Assembly: GCA_037157565.1 (NCBI GenBank)
Contig: JAZHRO010000013.1
Location: forward strand, 37,514,501 to 37,578,500
DNA: 64,000 bases
Reading direction: 5' to 3'
Source of the DNA: Thalassia testudinum
Lineage: Eukaryota > Streptophyta > Magnoliopsida > Alismatales > Hydrocharitaceae
Positions within the stretch are counted from its first letter, which is position 1. The number at the start of each line of letters is the position of its first letter. Under the pieces are notes generated by a model that worked only from the letters and a program-made list of their open reading frames with translations, did no database searches and had not been told where the DNA came from. The position numbers and the translations under genes were made by a program. Below, in pieces: positions 11,216 through 22,700 of the stretch.

Positions 11216-14200
11216 GTCTTGAGCATCGTTTAAAAAATGAGCCTTGAGGTGAGGCGACAAGAAAAGGCATTGAGGTTGTAGCCTCGATCTGTCGCAGCGA
11301 TGTGTGTGCCTCGCCTCAGTGACGCGTAGGTGAGACGGTGAGGTGCTGAGGCGTAGGTGAGATGGCGAGGCATTGCTGAGGCACCGCCTTGACCGTAAAA
11401 GTACTCATGTGACAAGCACATGACACCCATTCTTGGTTTAAAAACCTATTTGCATCAACTCTTGACCCCTGTTGAAAAAAAAACCTTATTCTCGTCTCCT
11501 TATGCGCCAACTCTCGACCATCTGAGCAAGCATCATTGTTGAAGTTGCTTGCTGTAATGTCATTGGAGCTACTGTAGCATCGTTGGAGGAAGAGAAGTGT
11601 TGCCAGAGGCCTAGCAGTGCTGTTGGAGGTTGAGTAGCGTCGCCCTAGCGCCTCTTCTAACTCTTCTTTGGTTTGAACTTTGAAACTTCAATTTCGATTT
11701 CCTGTTTCAATGATTTAGGTCATTTAGGTAATTTTTGTTGGTGATTTATTTTGACTCTTTCAAGTCAGAAATATTTGGTTGTGTGACTTGTGTCTTCTTA
11801 TATTAGTGACTAGAATAAAGATTAGAAGCTTAGCATCCAAGTAAAAGAGCTAACAAGAGATAGAATGGTATTTTTCCAACAATTCTATCTAAAAGGATTA
11901 ATTTATTATGAAGGATTTTGTTATGCTAACAATCCTCTTCACGCAAAGGAACTATGATTGCAAATTGACACAAACATTGTATTATGGAAATACATCTTTG
12001 GAAGAGGCTTCATAAGAATGCCAGCATGATGGTTATTTATTTTTAAGATTTTGGCCATTTAGGTTATTTATTTGATTATTGGTTTTTTGTAGATTACATT
12101 ACATGTTTGTAGTTATGTTTACGTTAGGTTGTTTAGGTTCATTTCTTTGTAGGCTACCAACCTACCACATTTCTAAGTTACATCATACATGTTTATGATG
12201 TTAGGAAAACAAATGTTATAATTTTTAATTCAATTTGGTGGTCCAATTGTTATGATTTCTGACATGGCCCCAAGGGCAAGAAGAGGAAAATAAAGATCCA
12301 CTGGCAGGTCTGATCTTGGATGAAAGTACTGCATGGAAATTGACCTTCAGGGAGCTCAAAAGGAGAAGGGATATAAGTATGTGAAGTGCAACTTCTGTGG
12401 AAAGAATATTATTGGTCGTATTGCAAGATTGAAGGAGCACTTGGCCAAGACACCCAAAATGTGGGACCATGTGCTAAGGTATCACTTGAAGTTGAAATTG
12501 AAATTAAGGCATTCTTGATCAAGAAGGAAGTTGGTAGAAGAAGAGCACTTGAAGAAATGGAAGAAATTCGTCGCATAGGTACATTTACAGTACAAGGTCC
12601 ATCTGGCTATGATGAAAATGCACCTACAGTATCAAGTGGTGCACAAGTGGTGAAGGGCCCTATGGATTTATTTGTTGTAGGAGTTGGACAAAAAGGTAGG
12701 TCTGGAAGTGATGGACTTGATAGTACTCCTCAAGGTCCTCCAAAGTGGGTTACTTTGAATTCTTCTTGGAAGAAATAACAAAAAATGAGAACATATCTTC
12801 GTGTTGGGAGATTCTTCATTGAGAATGGATTGTTATTTAATTTGGCCACCAACCCGTCTTACTGGCAAATGCTTCATGATGTAACTATGGAAGGGGATTT
12901 AGTGGTCCTACAATGCATGAGTTATGAACTTAGATTTTGAAAGAAGTCAAGACAATAACTACTATGGTTGAATAAACAAAAGCCTCTTGGGCAGAGATTG
13001 GATGTAACATAATGTCTAATGTTTGGACAAATACAAAAGGACGTACCTTGATCAATTTTTTGGTCAACAACCCAAAAGGTATGTACTTCTTGAAATCTAT
13101 TGATGCCTCTGATGAGATTGAGAATGCTGATTATCTATTCAAATTAATGGATGATGTTATTGAAAAAGTGAGGGAAAGCACTGTTATCACTTCATGAACA
13201 TACCTCTTCATGACTCTATTTTCAAGAAGGTCAAACAGATTATCAATTACATATATGTGCATGCTTGGGTGGTGGCCATGGTAAGGAAGAATGTATAAGG
13301 AGACTTAGTGAGACCTGCAGTCACTTGGTTTGGTATTGCTTTCCTTACCTTGCAGAGATTGCTAATGTTAAAAGATGCTCTTGAGTCTTTTTTCACCTAA
13401 AAAAAGTGGAAGTGCAGTAACTATACATTGAAGGTTCTAGGGCAAGTTGTACAAAATTTTGTCCGCAAAAGTAGAACATTTTGGCTTGGTGTAGCCTATG
13501 TGATAAGGACAATCAAATCATTGGTGATGGTTTTAAGAATGGTGGACTTTGAATAATATCTACGCATGAGATTTATTTATGATGTTATGGATAGGGTCAC
13601 GGAAGATATTATTAAAAATTTAGGTAATGATGAAAGAAGTATAAGATAATCTGAGACATCATTGACACAAGACAGGATATGCAACTGCACACACACTTGC
13701 ATACTGTTGCCTATTTTCTAAATCCCCAATGCTACTATGAGCCAACATTTTCAGTTGATGCAGAAGTAATGATGGGCTTGTACTCATTCTTCTAGAGGTT
13801 GATTCCTGATAAGGATGAGAGATTGAATGTGGATCTCCAAACAGATGCATTTGTTAATGGAAGATGATTATTTGGATGGTCCAATGCCATGGAGACTCGG
13901 AAGAAGAGGAGTCTTGGTAAAGTCATTAACTCTTTTCTATGATTCTATCATTTAAATTAATAAATTTTGTGTAATTTTTTTCTATACATTAAAAACACAT
14001 TTTCCATTACAATGGATTGGTGGAGAGCAATTGGTGATGAAACACCTGAGTTGAAGAAGTTTGCCATGCGGATTTTAAGTTTGACCTGTAGTTCGTCCTT
14101 ATGTGAACGGAATTGGAGTGCTTTTAATAAGTTAAAAAGGTCATATTTGTATTTTAAATTTCAAGTATTATATAATCATTAGGCTATAATTATAAATAAT

Positions 14201-15180
14201 TTAATGTCGAATTTTTCATTGAGTAGATCCATGCTAAAAGGATGAATAGAATGAAACTAGATAAACTTAATGACTTGGTTCATTGCATGTTCAATTTGAA
14301 ATTGAAACATAAGGAGGTGAAGAGGAAGATAATAGAGGATCCTTTATGCTTAGAGGAAGTGAACTCAGATGATGAGTGGATCGCTGAGCTACAACTTTGT
14401 AAAATTGAGATTGATACTTATGAGGCGCTTGATAAAACTGTAGCTCTAGAAGAGGATATTATTGATCTTGAGCAGTTAGTAGGAGTAGTAGGAGGAATAC
14501 AAGTAGGAGGAAGTTGAAGAATGAGACAAAAGAGAAAGGACAAGGGTAAAGGTAATATGTAATTTTATATTTTGTTGCATTGTAAATTTATAAACTAAGG
14601 TTCTAAGAAATATTGTTTAAAATTATTTATCTTTTAGGCAAAGCTCTTATTGACATTGAGGAGAAAGAGTTTCAAGAGAGTGATGGAGATATCGAGGAAG
14701 ATGTAGAGACTGAGGCTAAGATGAAGTGCATGGATGACTCTTAGGATGATGTGGCCAGCCTTGGCGATAACATTGATGAGCTTGACTTTGATGGTGTTCA
14801 AGGAAGAGGAGACTAGAATGTGTTATAGTTCTTCTTTTGAGTTTTTGATGTGGATGTACCTTCATTTTAATGTATCTTTTAACTTTTAAGTCTCCCAATG
14901 GTTTGGGAAGTTGGTTTAGTTGTAGTTTATAATCTTCTTTATTGTATGGATGCTTATCTTTTTGTTTTAAATTCACCTCTCACTTAGTTTCGCTCTTTCA
15001 ATGTTGTGATAGAGAAAAAATGACATGAAAGTGTTCTTTATATTATTATTTTATTATTAGTACTTAACAAGTATATATCATATAATTTTTCCATATTTTC
15101 TATACAAAGCCTGAGGCTTACGCCTCACCTTGATGAAGGTAAACTATCTGTCTCGCATTTTTTAAAACCTTGGTCTTGGG
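11216..15180 (+). mobile_element. hAT DNA transposon, decayed, with 8-bp TSD
   Basis: The body is 11224-15172, between GTCTTGAG (11216-11223) and GTCTTGGG (15173-15180), an 8-bp duplication with one change. The left end CATCGTTTAAAAAATGAG and the right end (reverse complement CAAGGTTTTAAAAAATGCG) are inverted repeats. Subterminal copies of GAGGCG/CGCCTC occur at both ends, as is usual for hAT. It encodes a broken transposase on the plus strand. A deletion derivative of the same family lies at 57767-58814. Confidence 0.88.
12333..14815 (+). pseudogene. hAT transposase (BED finger, DUF659, hAT dimerisation), broken
   Basis: The N-terminal BED-type zinc finger reads YVKCNFCGKNIIGRI, then RLKEHLA. 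The frame shifts near 12440 and continues with NVGPCAKVSLEVEIEIKAFLIKKE. A DUF659/DDE middle (about 12790-13850) is recognisable only as scattered frames with many stops. The C-terminal dimerisation domain at 14005-14180 is well kept: WWRAIGDETPELKKFAMRIL, then TCSSSLCERNWS. Two spliceosomal-type introns appear near 14185-14225 and 14552-14638, and an acidic last exon runs to about 14815. In active hATs this protein cuts and reinserts the element. This copy cannot. Confidence 0.85.
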
Positions 15181-15755
15181 CACTATGATCTGGTTTATTC
15201 ATTGATTCATCATTGTTTTTTATTGTGCTAAAGTGAAGCTCCTAGCATCATCATCGTCCCCCTTTTCTAGCATTTGAGGATCTGCAGCAAACCATCATCA
15301 CCTCTTGCTGTGCCTGCTGCCACTTCCAGCCCTTGCATGCATGTGTAATTCCTAATTGGTTCTGTTGTTGATTTGAGCGTACAGTGGTGGTTCACTTCAG
15401 GAGTCTTGCACCATGTGTCCTGTCACATGCTACCTGCCCCTGCATCATCTCAACCCAATGTTCTCCCTGTTGTCAATCCAATGTTTTCCCTCTTGTGCGC
15501 TGTTGGTTCCTATACCTTTCTTGTGCACCAATGGACAAGTGCTTCTCCACATTCTCCTCAATCTCGGATAGCCAGTCATTCTGAAGTTTTTTCATGTGCT
15601 TTCTTGCAGGTTGTTTGCCTTGAATACCGTACCTTGGTGTATCATTCTTGCATGAAGTGGCATTCTTGAACACTATTAGCAATGGCCCTAAAAGAAGATA
15701 AATTGAATCATTGTGACTTTTTCTGAACATGCTTAACAAATTATTTCTTTGGGTT
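15181..15755 (+). other. Intron stretch, nothing recognised
   Basis: Sequence between the hAT element and a Copia gag remnant. ORFs of up to 98 codons occur on both strands but have no recognisable domain and overlap one another. Confidence 0.5.
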
Positions 15756-15930
15756 GTTTAGGGAGGCCATGGACGTGGATGTGACAGGAGTTATTTGTCC
15801 TATTTGTGTTCATGTCAGTCATAATACTCTCAGTTGCTATGATCTCCACACGTATTCAACTCACATTTGCGTTTGCATTGTTGGTTACGATCCCAACACA
15901 ATGTGTTGACAAATGAGCCGCATTATGTTA
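15756..15930 (+). pseudogene. Ty1/Copia gag remnant, zinc-knuckle region
   Basis: Conceptual translation gives GVICPICVHVSHNTLSCYDL, a C-x2-C-x4-H-x4-C knuckle with the usual Gly replaced, then VGYDPNT. The order and the following Tyr are typical of Copia gag. It is a short, degraded fragment, similar to the one at 22140-22330 on the other side of L1 copy B. Confidence 0.6.
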
Positions 15931-16132
15931 GAAGTCTAAATTGCCCCGAAATAGGCAAGGCAAGATGAGCGTTATTGAGTTTTGAATCAAAGTACAAATG
16001 ATTCACAGTGAACTTGGCATTATTGAATGGTATTCACAAAGTAATGCATTGTCTTGTTGGATTAAGGGATGAATATAGTAGGATGCTGTTCTACCATGTT
16101 TCAACAAATCATATTTTTTTTGAAAGAGGAAA

Positions 16133-16160
16133 GGGTAGTTATCCAGAGAGATAACTACCC
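16133..16160 (-). other. 3'-terminal stem-loop of L1 copy B, perfect 11 bp
   Basis: GGGTAGTTATC (16133-16143) and GATAACTACCC (16150-16160) are exact inverted repeats around a 6-nt loop. They sit 12 nt from the poly(A) tail, with CTCTTTC between stem and tail on the RNA strand. Confidence 0.85.
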
Positions 16161-16225
16161 AAAAACTTATATAATAGAATCAACAATAACAAACATTACA
16201 ACAGGCGGTCCCCAAGGTCCCCCAC

Positions 16226-19200
16226 TTACACCGAAACAACCCAAAGAGAAAACAAGGAGTCGATAGACTCAACAAAATTCTCCACGTAAGGTCTCTGGCC
16301 CTGGAAAATCACCGCATTCCTGCCCAACCAAATCCCCCAAAGGACCGCCAACGGCTTGGCCAGCTCCTTTTTCGAACGGAAAACAAATCGTCCACCACCA
16401 CCACCTCCGCTTCTGAAGCTGCACCAGAATTCCTCAAACAGCCGGCACTCCCACCATCTCTCGCCCATTCTATCCCAAACTTGCACCACAAAAGGACAGA
16501 CGAAAAAAAGGTGGTCAACATATTCCTCACCACCTCCACATAAGGAGCAGACTTTACACACTCCAGGAGCCCACCTTGCCCTCCACACCTTAGTCACCAG
16601 CCTTCTCCTCCTAAGTAGCCAGGCGAAAATCTTGACTTTCAGCGGACACACGGCTTTCCACATCTGTCTGCAGTCCCTTACCAAATCCAGCTCCACCCCA
16701 GGATCACCAGCAGACAATCTCCTGTAAGCAGCCGCAACTGAAAACTCACCTTCATCCCAACCAAACATGTCTGTACCAGCCGCCGGATGCAGTCCCTCCA
16801 ACTCAGCCAGTAATGTCTGGAAATCATGCGTTCTTGCATCTGACAGACTGCCAACAAAACGCGGGTACCACCCACTATCCCACACCTTGGCCACGGACGT
16901 CACCTTGTTTTGGGATAAGGCAAACAGTCTCTGAAATCTTCTACAAAGCGCACCACCACCTGTCCAGTCATCCTGCCAGAATCTGAAAATCTCCCCTGTT
17001 CCCAACATAGGGACGAAACAGTTCCTCACCCTCGGGGCCACCGTCGACAAGCCTTTCAGGAAGTGAGAAGCACCCCTAGGTGGAGACACCAGACAATCCC
17101 AACGTATCGGACAACCATATGCCGTCTCAAACACCTTGCCCAACAGATCCCCCCTTCCTTCCAACAGGCGCCCCACCCACTTCGCCAACCGACTGTCATT
17201 AGACCTCTCCAAATCCCTCACGCCTAGCCTCCCATCCTTCAGCGGTCTGCAGACCTCCTTCCAAGCAACCAACCTGGCACCCTGTCCATATGTCCCCTGA
17301 TTGGACCAGAAGAAACCCCTCATGGTTCTTTCAATCCTTGCAATCATTTGTCGAGGCATCTTCAGTACAGAGATGAAATATGACGGCATCGCCGACAGAA
17401 CCGCCTTGATTAGGATCAGCCTCCCACCTCTAGACAAAAGCCTGGACGCCCACCCCTCCAGCCTCCCAACCAGTCTCTCCACCAGGGGGTCCAGTCTCTC
17501 ACCAGAATCCTCCCATCTGACAACGGCAGGCCCAAATACTTAATCGGAAGTTTACCTTGTTCTGTGCCAAGACCCACACTGCATCCCCTTGCTTCCGTCT
17601 CATTCATGTTGAATGGGACAAAATCCGACTTAGCTAGGTTAATCTGCAATCCGGATGCCTCACCCAGCAAGAAAATCAGGAACCTCAACCTTCTGGCCTC
17701 CACTTCTCCACCTTCAATAAAGAAGATCGTGTCATCCGCATACTGGAGCAAAGGGATACTCGTCCCATCCCTCAGGGAGAAACCACTCACCAGTCTTCTC
17801 TCACAGGACCTCCTCGCCGCCCTAGCAAGAGCATCCACAGCAATCACAAAGAGCATCGAGGCCAGCGGACAACCTTGCCTCACCCCCCTCCTAGGCTGGA
17901 CCCAACCCCCAGCTGGGTTTCCATTGATAAGAACCGAGAAAGATGTCGTGGTGACGCACCTCTTCATCCACTCAATCCACGTCGGCGGGAACCCCTTCTT
18001 TACCAAGGACGCCCAAATAAACGACCACTAGATCGAGTCATAAGCTTTGCTGAAATCTACCTTCCATAAAAAAGCCTTCTTCTTTTCTCTCTTCCAGGAT
18101 GAAAGGATTTCCGATGCTACCACAAAACCTTCCAAGATATTCCTGCCAGGGACAAAAGTTGTCTGCACTGAGTCTATGATCCCACCCAGCATCCTCCTCA
18201 ATCTGTTCGCCAGAAGCTTAGCCACCACCAAGTAGATAGCATTTGAAAGAGCTATCGGTCTGTACTCCCGAATCTCCTCAGCGCCCTCCCTCTTCGGCAA
18301 TAAGAACATATAGAACTTGTTCAGTCTGTTAAATCCCGAGTTGCCCGTTCTAAACTCTTGCACCACTTGCATAACGTCTTCCTTCACCACCGGCCAGAAC
18401 TCTCTGTAGAAGGCAATCGGGAAACCATCCGGCCCTGGACACCCATCCGCGTTCAGCCCCCAAACTGCCTCAAGAACCTCATCCTCCTCAAAAGAACCCG
18501 TCAAAAAATCCGCGTCTACCTCCCTGATTTGTGGTATCCTAGATCCCAACCACCTCCACCTTCCCCCCCGCCTCCACCCTGTGAAATCTCTAAAATACCT
18601 TACAACCGCCTCTCCCACCGCTTCCTTTCCCACGAACTCCTCCCCATCCACCACCAACCTGTCAATCCAGTTCCTCCTTCTCCTACCCGACACAGTCATA
18701 TGAAAAAAGTGGGTATTGGAATCTCCCTCCTTCAGCCACTTCTGCCTAGATCTCACCCTCCACTCCACCTCCGCTTTCCTGTCTTCCTCCTGAATCACCT
18801 GAGTCAGTCTTGCTCTGTAAACCCTGTCATCTTCTGAAAGGAGCCAAACATCCTCTGCCCTGTCCAGGCGTGTAATCGCAGCAAGAGCCTCCTCTTTCTT
18901 CCTCCCCCGGTCCTCCCTAACCCGCTTGATGTGGGACTTCAAGAAAAATCTCAAATCCTTCAGCTTCGCTTCTAACCTGGCAGCCGCCGACCCATCCACC
19001 TGAGTAGATCTCCACCGTTCCTCAACCAGACCCCTAAAGCCCTCCTCCAAAAGCCACGCTTTGTCGAACTTAAAATAAGTACCATGCCTCCATACCTCGT
19101 TCGACGTCCATATCAAGGGGGTGTGATCCGAGAACGGACGTTCCAAAGGTCTAACCTCCGCCATCGGGAACAACTCTGCCATCGCCGTCGAAACCAGAAA

Positions 19201-19800
19201 CCTGTCAATACGGGATCGTTGCCCTCCTGCATTCCTCCATGTGTAGAGACATGACAACGGAAGCATATCAATCAGCCCCTGGTCTGCCACAAAGTCCGCA
19301 AACGCCTCAGAGCCCTGGTCCAATCCCCCTCGGTCGCCCGGTCTGTCCTCAGCCCGCAGAGAAACATTAAAATCCCCACCAATCAGCCAAGGGACCCCCT
19401 GGAAAGCTGCCGCAGCCTGGTTCAGATCTTCCCACAAGACCTGTCTCCTCCGACCCTCCGTCGGGCCATAAACCGAGGAGAGGAGCAAACACGTGTCATC
19501 CCGGCGTCTCTGAAGTCTGACAGTGAGAACGTTGGATCCAATCACAGAGTCCAGCAAGGAGAACTCCTCCTCCCTCCACCCCACAACAATTCCCCCCGCA
19601 CTCCCAATCGCATCCAGGGCTAGGAAACCCCCACATCTCTCTCCCCCCACCTCCCTCCACAACCTTCCATCACAGCTCCCCAACTTCGTCTCTTGGAGAA
19701 AGACCACATCAGGCCCCCATCTCTGAATATACCCCCGCAGAACCGCTCTTCTCGACGGATCATTCAGACCCCTCACATTCCAAGATAAGACCTTAGTCAT
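16226..19800 (-). pseudogene. L1 copy B ORF2 (endonuclease-reverse transcriptase), two breaks
   Basis: Residues 1-590 are open from ATG at 19800. The endonuclease motifs are SWNVRGLN (Asn8), QETK (Glu37), GGDFNV and SDHTPL. A linker ends in LKEGDSNTHFFH, and the reverse transcriptase starts at GPDGFPIAFYREFW with EYRPIALSNA and DFSKAYDS. A TAG at 18028-18030 replaces the Gln seen in copy A, consistent with one C-to-T change. After it come RQGCPLASMLF and the catalytic LLQYADDTIFF. A one-base frame break at the C run 17485-17489 leads into RLLSRGGRLILIKAVLSAMP and the zf-RVT domain (CSLCGGGEEYVDHLFFVCPF). The ORF ends at 16226. One to two point changes from an intact ORF2, so probably a fairly recent copy. 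Confidence 0.93.
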
Positions 19801-21780
19801 GTGGTCCTTCGGGAAACGCCTCCAGACGTCAGCCGTCTAAACCCCATCATCTCTGCCACGACATTCTCCTCCTCATCCAGCAAACAACATCGGTCCTTCG
19901 AGTTTCCCTCACCATCACATACCTCAATTCCACGTCCCATAGCTACCAAATCCCCAACAGCCTCGAAAACCTCTTCGCCGGCACCAGCCCCCAGCAGCTC
20001 AGCCTCACCCCCAAGCTGCCCAGCTGCCTCCGTCATTCTCTTCCCCGCCTTCGCATCCCCCAGCTCCCCATCACCACCAGCCTCCGCCGCCTGCCGCCCC
20101 TCTGCCAGCCCAGGGAACCCCGGAGCAGACAGGTCCCCGTCGCTGCCCTCAGCAGACACCGCCGCTGACGACGCAACGCCACCAGTCGTCCCCAGCCCCT
20201 CCGGCGAACGGCGTCGGTCGACCCCAACCACCCCCCAGACGGGGTCCTCCGAGCCAACCCCCTACGGTACGACCACCGCGGCCGATAGAGGAGTTTCTGC
20301 GACCCGGCCGTCTTCCGCTCCCATCGTCGTCCGCTCCCCTCCCCGCCAATCACCACCAGTCTTGCCGCCCGGCCCTGACCAGCCCAGGAGAGCTTTGAAA
20401 CCCCTCCAGCAGCCTTCCGCCCCTCCTCCGCAGAAACCAAGGGACGCGGGGACGAGCACGCAATGGGATCCGACCCGGCTACAGCACCGGAGCCCCCAAA
20501 ACCTGTAATCGGGTCGCGCTCATCCGACCCGAGACCGCCCCCCGCCACCTCCTCAAGAGCAGGAGCCCGCGCGTCGACACCAACACTCCCACATTCAGCG
20601 GGGCTGCCCAAACTCAGCGTCGCATTCAATTCCCCCGCCTCCTCCGCCGAAACCGCAGCGGCCCTCTGCATTCCCGCCGCATCGTCTGCCACTGAACGCG
20701 CCACGGGAATCGCGTTCACCCCGAGATCCCCGCCATGATCTCCGCCACGACCTTCGGTCTTCCCAAAAACAGTCCGGCCCACCTCTGCCTGCCTGCCGCC
20801 ATCGCCACCACACGTCGCCGCCGCTCCGCCACCCACCACCTCAGCAAAGGACCTAGGGTCCTCAGAACCCCAGGAGACTTGAAGGAGCCAGGTGGAACTT
20901 CCCCACCGGAGCACCGATCTCTCCACCAACCGCTGCCCCGGTTCACCTCCACCCAAGCCTCGATCCGCGACAGGTTCGCCTCCTTCAAGCCAGTGCCGCT
21001 ACACCTGCGCAGCCTCGCAAATGGGGCAACCACCGCTGCGACCACCTCCACCGTGCGGAGGAAAAGCGGGACCCCCTCAATCAGGACCCTCCTCGCGCCA
21101 GACGGCGGCCTCTCCGCCAACGCCCCATCAGACCTGACCGGCCACCGACGGAGCACCCTCACCATCACATACCTCAATTCCATGTCCCACAGCTACCAAA
21201 TCCCCAACAGCCTCGAAAACCTCTTCGCCGGCACCAGCCCCCAGCATCTCACCACACCCTCGCCACAACGGAGCACCCTGAAGACCAGCCGCCCCAGCTC
21301 CACTCGGCTCAGCCCCAGCAACACCATCCGCCCTCCTCCCAGAGAAGCCACCCTCACCCGACCCCCGTCCGCCCCCAAGTAGGAGGCGACTGCCTCCCTC
21401 AGGGTCTCCACCTCCACCAAACCCTCCAAGACCACCGCAACCAGCGCCGAGGCCAGCTTTCCTTCCAGTTCTCCCAACTCCTCCGACCACGGCGCTTCGA
21501 CCTCCACGAGGGGCGCACCCACCGGAGGGGGCGGAGGCGTCTCCCCTCTCCTCGAGGAAACCACCTCACCCGACCTCCGTCGCCCACAGCCCGATCTCCG
21601 GTGACCCAGAACGCCACAGCGCAGGCAGCGCACCGGGTCCCTGCACACCGCCGCCAAGTGCCCCTCCCCAAGGCACTTGAAGCACCTCACCGGCACCGCC
21701 TCTCTCCTCGGCCTCCCGCCCACCACCGTCCAGCCCGGGCCAACTCTCCCTGCCCCGATCGCCAGACCTCTCTCTCTCAT
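19797..21780 (-). pseudogene. L1 copy B ORF1 (CCHC/RNA-binding protein), broken
   Basis: The ATG at 21780 is followed after ~30 residues by two zinc knuckles, CFKCLGEGHLAAVC and CLRCGVLGHRRSGC, then a DUF4283-like stretch with RMVLLGLSRVELGRLVFRVL, GVPLFLRTVEVVAAVVAPFA and SVLRWGSSTWLLQVSWGS. The rest is Ala/Gly/Pro-rich. Breaks: an in-frame TAG at 21193-21195 inside a 91-bp copied segment (21156-21246), a frameshift near 20940, and another around 20230-20280. The final 144 codons (20231 down) are open and end in TGA at 19799-19797, overlapping the ORF2 ATG. Confidence 0.85.
19906..21246. repeat. 91-bp segment duplicated within L1 copy B ORF1
   Basis: 19906-19996 and 21156-21246 are in the same orientation and differ at two positions. 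Copy A has no counterpart at the second site: there VVRC is followed directly by RWLVRSDGAL. The segment at 19906-19996 is at its normal ORF1 place, so the one at 21156-21246 is the inserted copy. Confidence 0.88.
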
Positions 21781-21899
21781 ATGGATAGGATATCTGGATG
21801 TTCTCAGTTCAAAAATTCAAGCACATGGACCAGAAAAGCTCCTACATTTCACAGCAACAAGACCAAATATTTTCAACAAATCATATTTTTTCTTGTGTA

Positions 21900-22330
21900 G
21901 CATGACACTTTTGTCTCAGAAGTTAAAGATACACCTGCTAATGATTCTATTATCGTTTGTGAAGCATTAAATGCCAACACTGTTTTTGTTGGACGTGGCC
22001 GCCATTGCAGCTGCACGTGTAATCAGGGTCGTAATAACTATCAACAGAAGTTGCAGCTACAGACATATGTAATTAGTCTCTCATTCACTCTCCTTCCCCT
22101 ACTGTTGGGTAACGCCAAACCCCCAGAGAAGCCAAGGACATGGTCATGCTAGCCAAATTGGAGTTATTTGTCCTATTTGTGACCTTTTCAAATACAATGC
22201 TATCAATTGCTACGATCTCTATAAGCATTCAGTTGACAGTTAAATGTCTTGCATAGGTATTTATGTTGGTAGTTATGACCCCAACACAATAAACAAAGAC
22301 ATGAACAACCTGATGTTAATGTTCTGTCCG
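21900..22330 (+). pseudogene. Ty1/Copia gag remnant
   Basis: Reads DTFVSEVKDTPANDSIIVCE, then a basic Gly/Arg/Asn-Gln linker (VGRGRH...NNYQQK) and the knuckle GVICPICDLFKYNAINCYDL, with VGSYDPNT downstream. The last ~135 bp resemble the remnant at 15756-15930. L1 copy B lies between the two. Confidence 0.6.
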
Positions 22331-22700
22331 CTGCCGTTGACGATATGCAACATTACACAAAGATAGGAACACCGTGATGGTAATATTCTATCCACTGCTG
22401 TTGATGATATGCAACATAGCTTGCAGGAACGGGTAGCATAAATTGGTACATATTTGGATGGTCAAGATTGCAAAATTCGACACTTAGTATTCACATGGCT
22501 AGGGAAGGCCACAAAGGAGTGTATGGTGTGTGGGGAGGTACTTGAGTGATGAGTCAACCTAGTATTTTTTTTATATTTAAATATTCTAAAAAGAAATCTA
22601 CATGTGACAGACATATCAATAAGTTGCATAGGTTGCACTGGTTTCTAGTAAGCCATAAATGAAGATTGGATTCCAACAACTAAGCTATCCTATTAGATAG
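22331..22700 (+). other. Intron stretch, nothing recognised
   Basis: Contains a short repeat (CATTACACAAAGATAGGAAC near TATGCAACAT occurs in two similar pieces at about 22340 and 22400) but no ORF or element ends. Confidence 0.5.

Larger units (their letters stand above)
16099..21891 (-). mobile_element. L1 LINE copy B, near full length, antisense to CPSF160, with 21-bp TSD
   Basis: The body is 16120-21870. It is flanked by an identical 21-bp repeat at 16099-16119 and 21871-21891 (key part CAACAAATCATATTTTTT; its terminal T run overlaps the tail). On the minus strand it has a ~90-nt 5' leader, ORF1, ORF2 overlapping by ATGA, a ~100-nt 3' UTR ending in a perfect 11-bp stem-loop, and poly(A). 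It is younger than copy A: ORF2 has one nonsense codon and one frame break. ORF1 carries an internal duplication with a stop. Confidence 0.96.

Noticed and set aside
11456..11519. Imperfect repeat CAACTCTTGACC / CAACTCTCGACC around 40 bp inside the hAT element
   Set aside because: The insert lacks the terminal A-run design of the other micro-insertions and may be an internal hAT repeat.
19801..20508. Open frame of 235 codons on the plus strand
   Set aside because: It is the Pro/Ser/Thr-rich complement of L1 copy B ORF1, open only because of high GC content; no domain and no independent start context.
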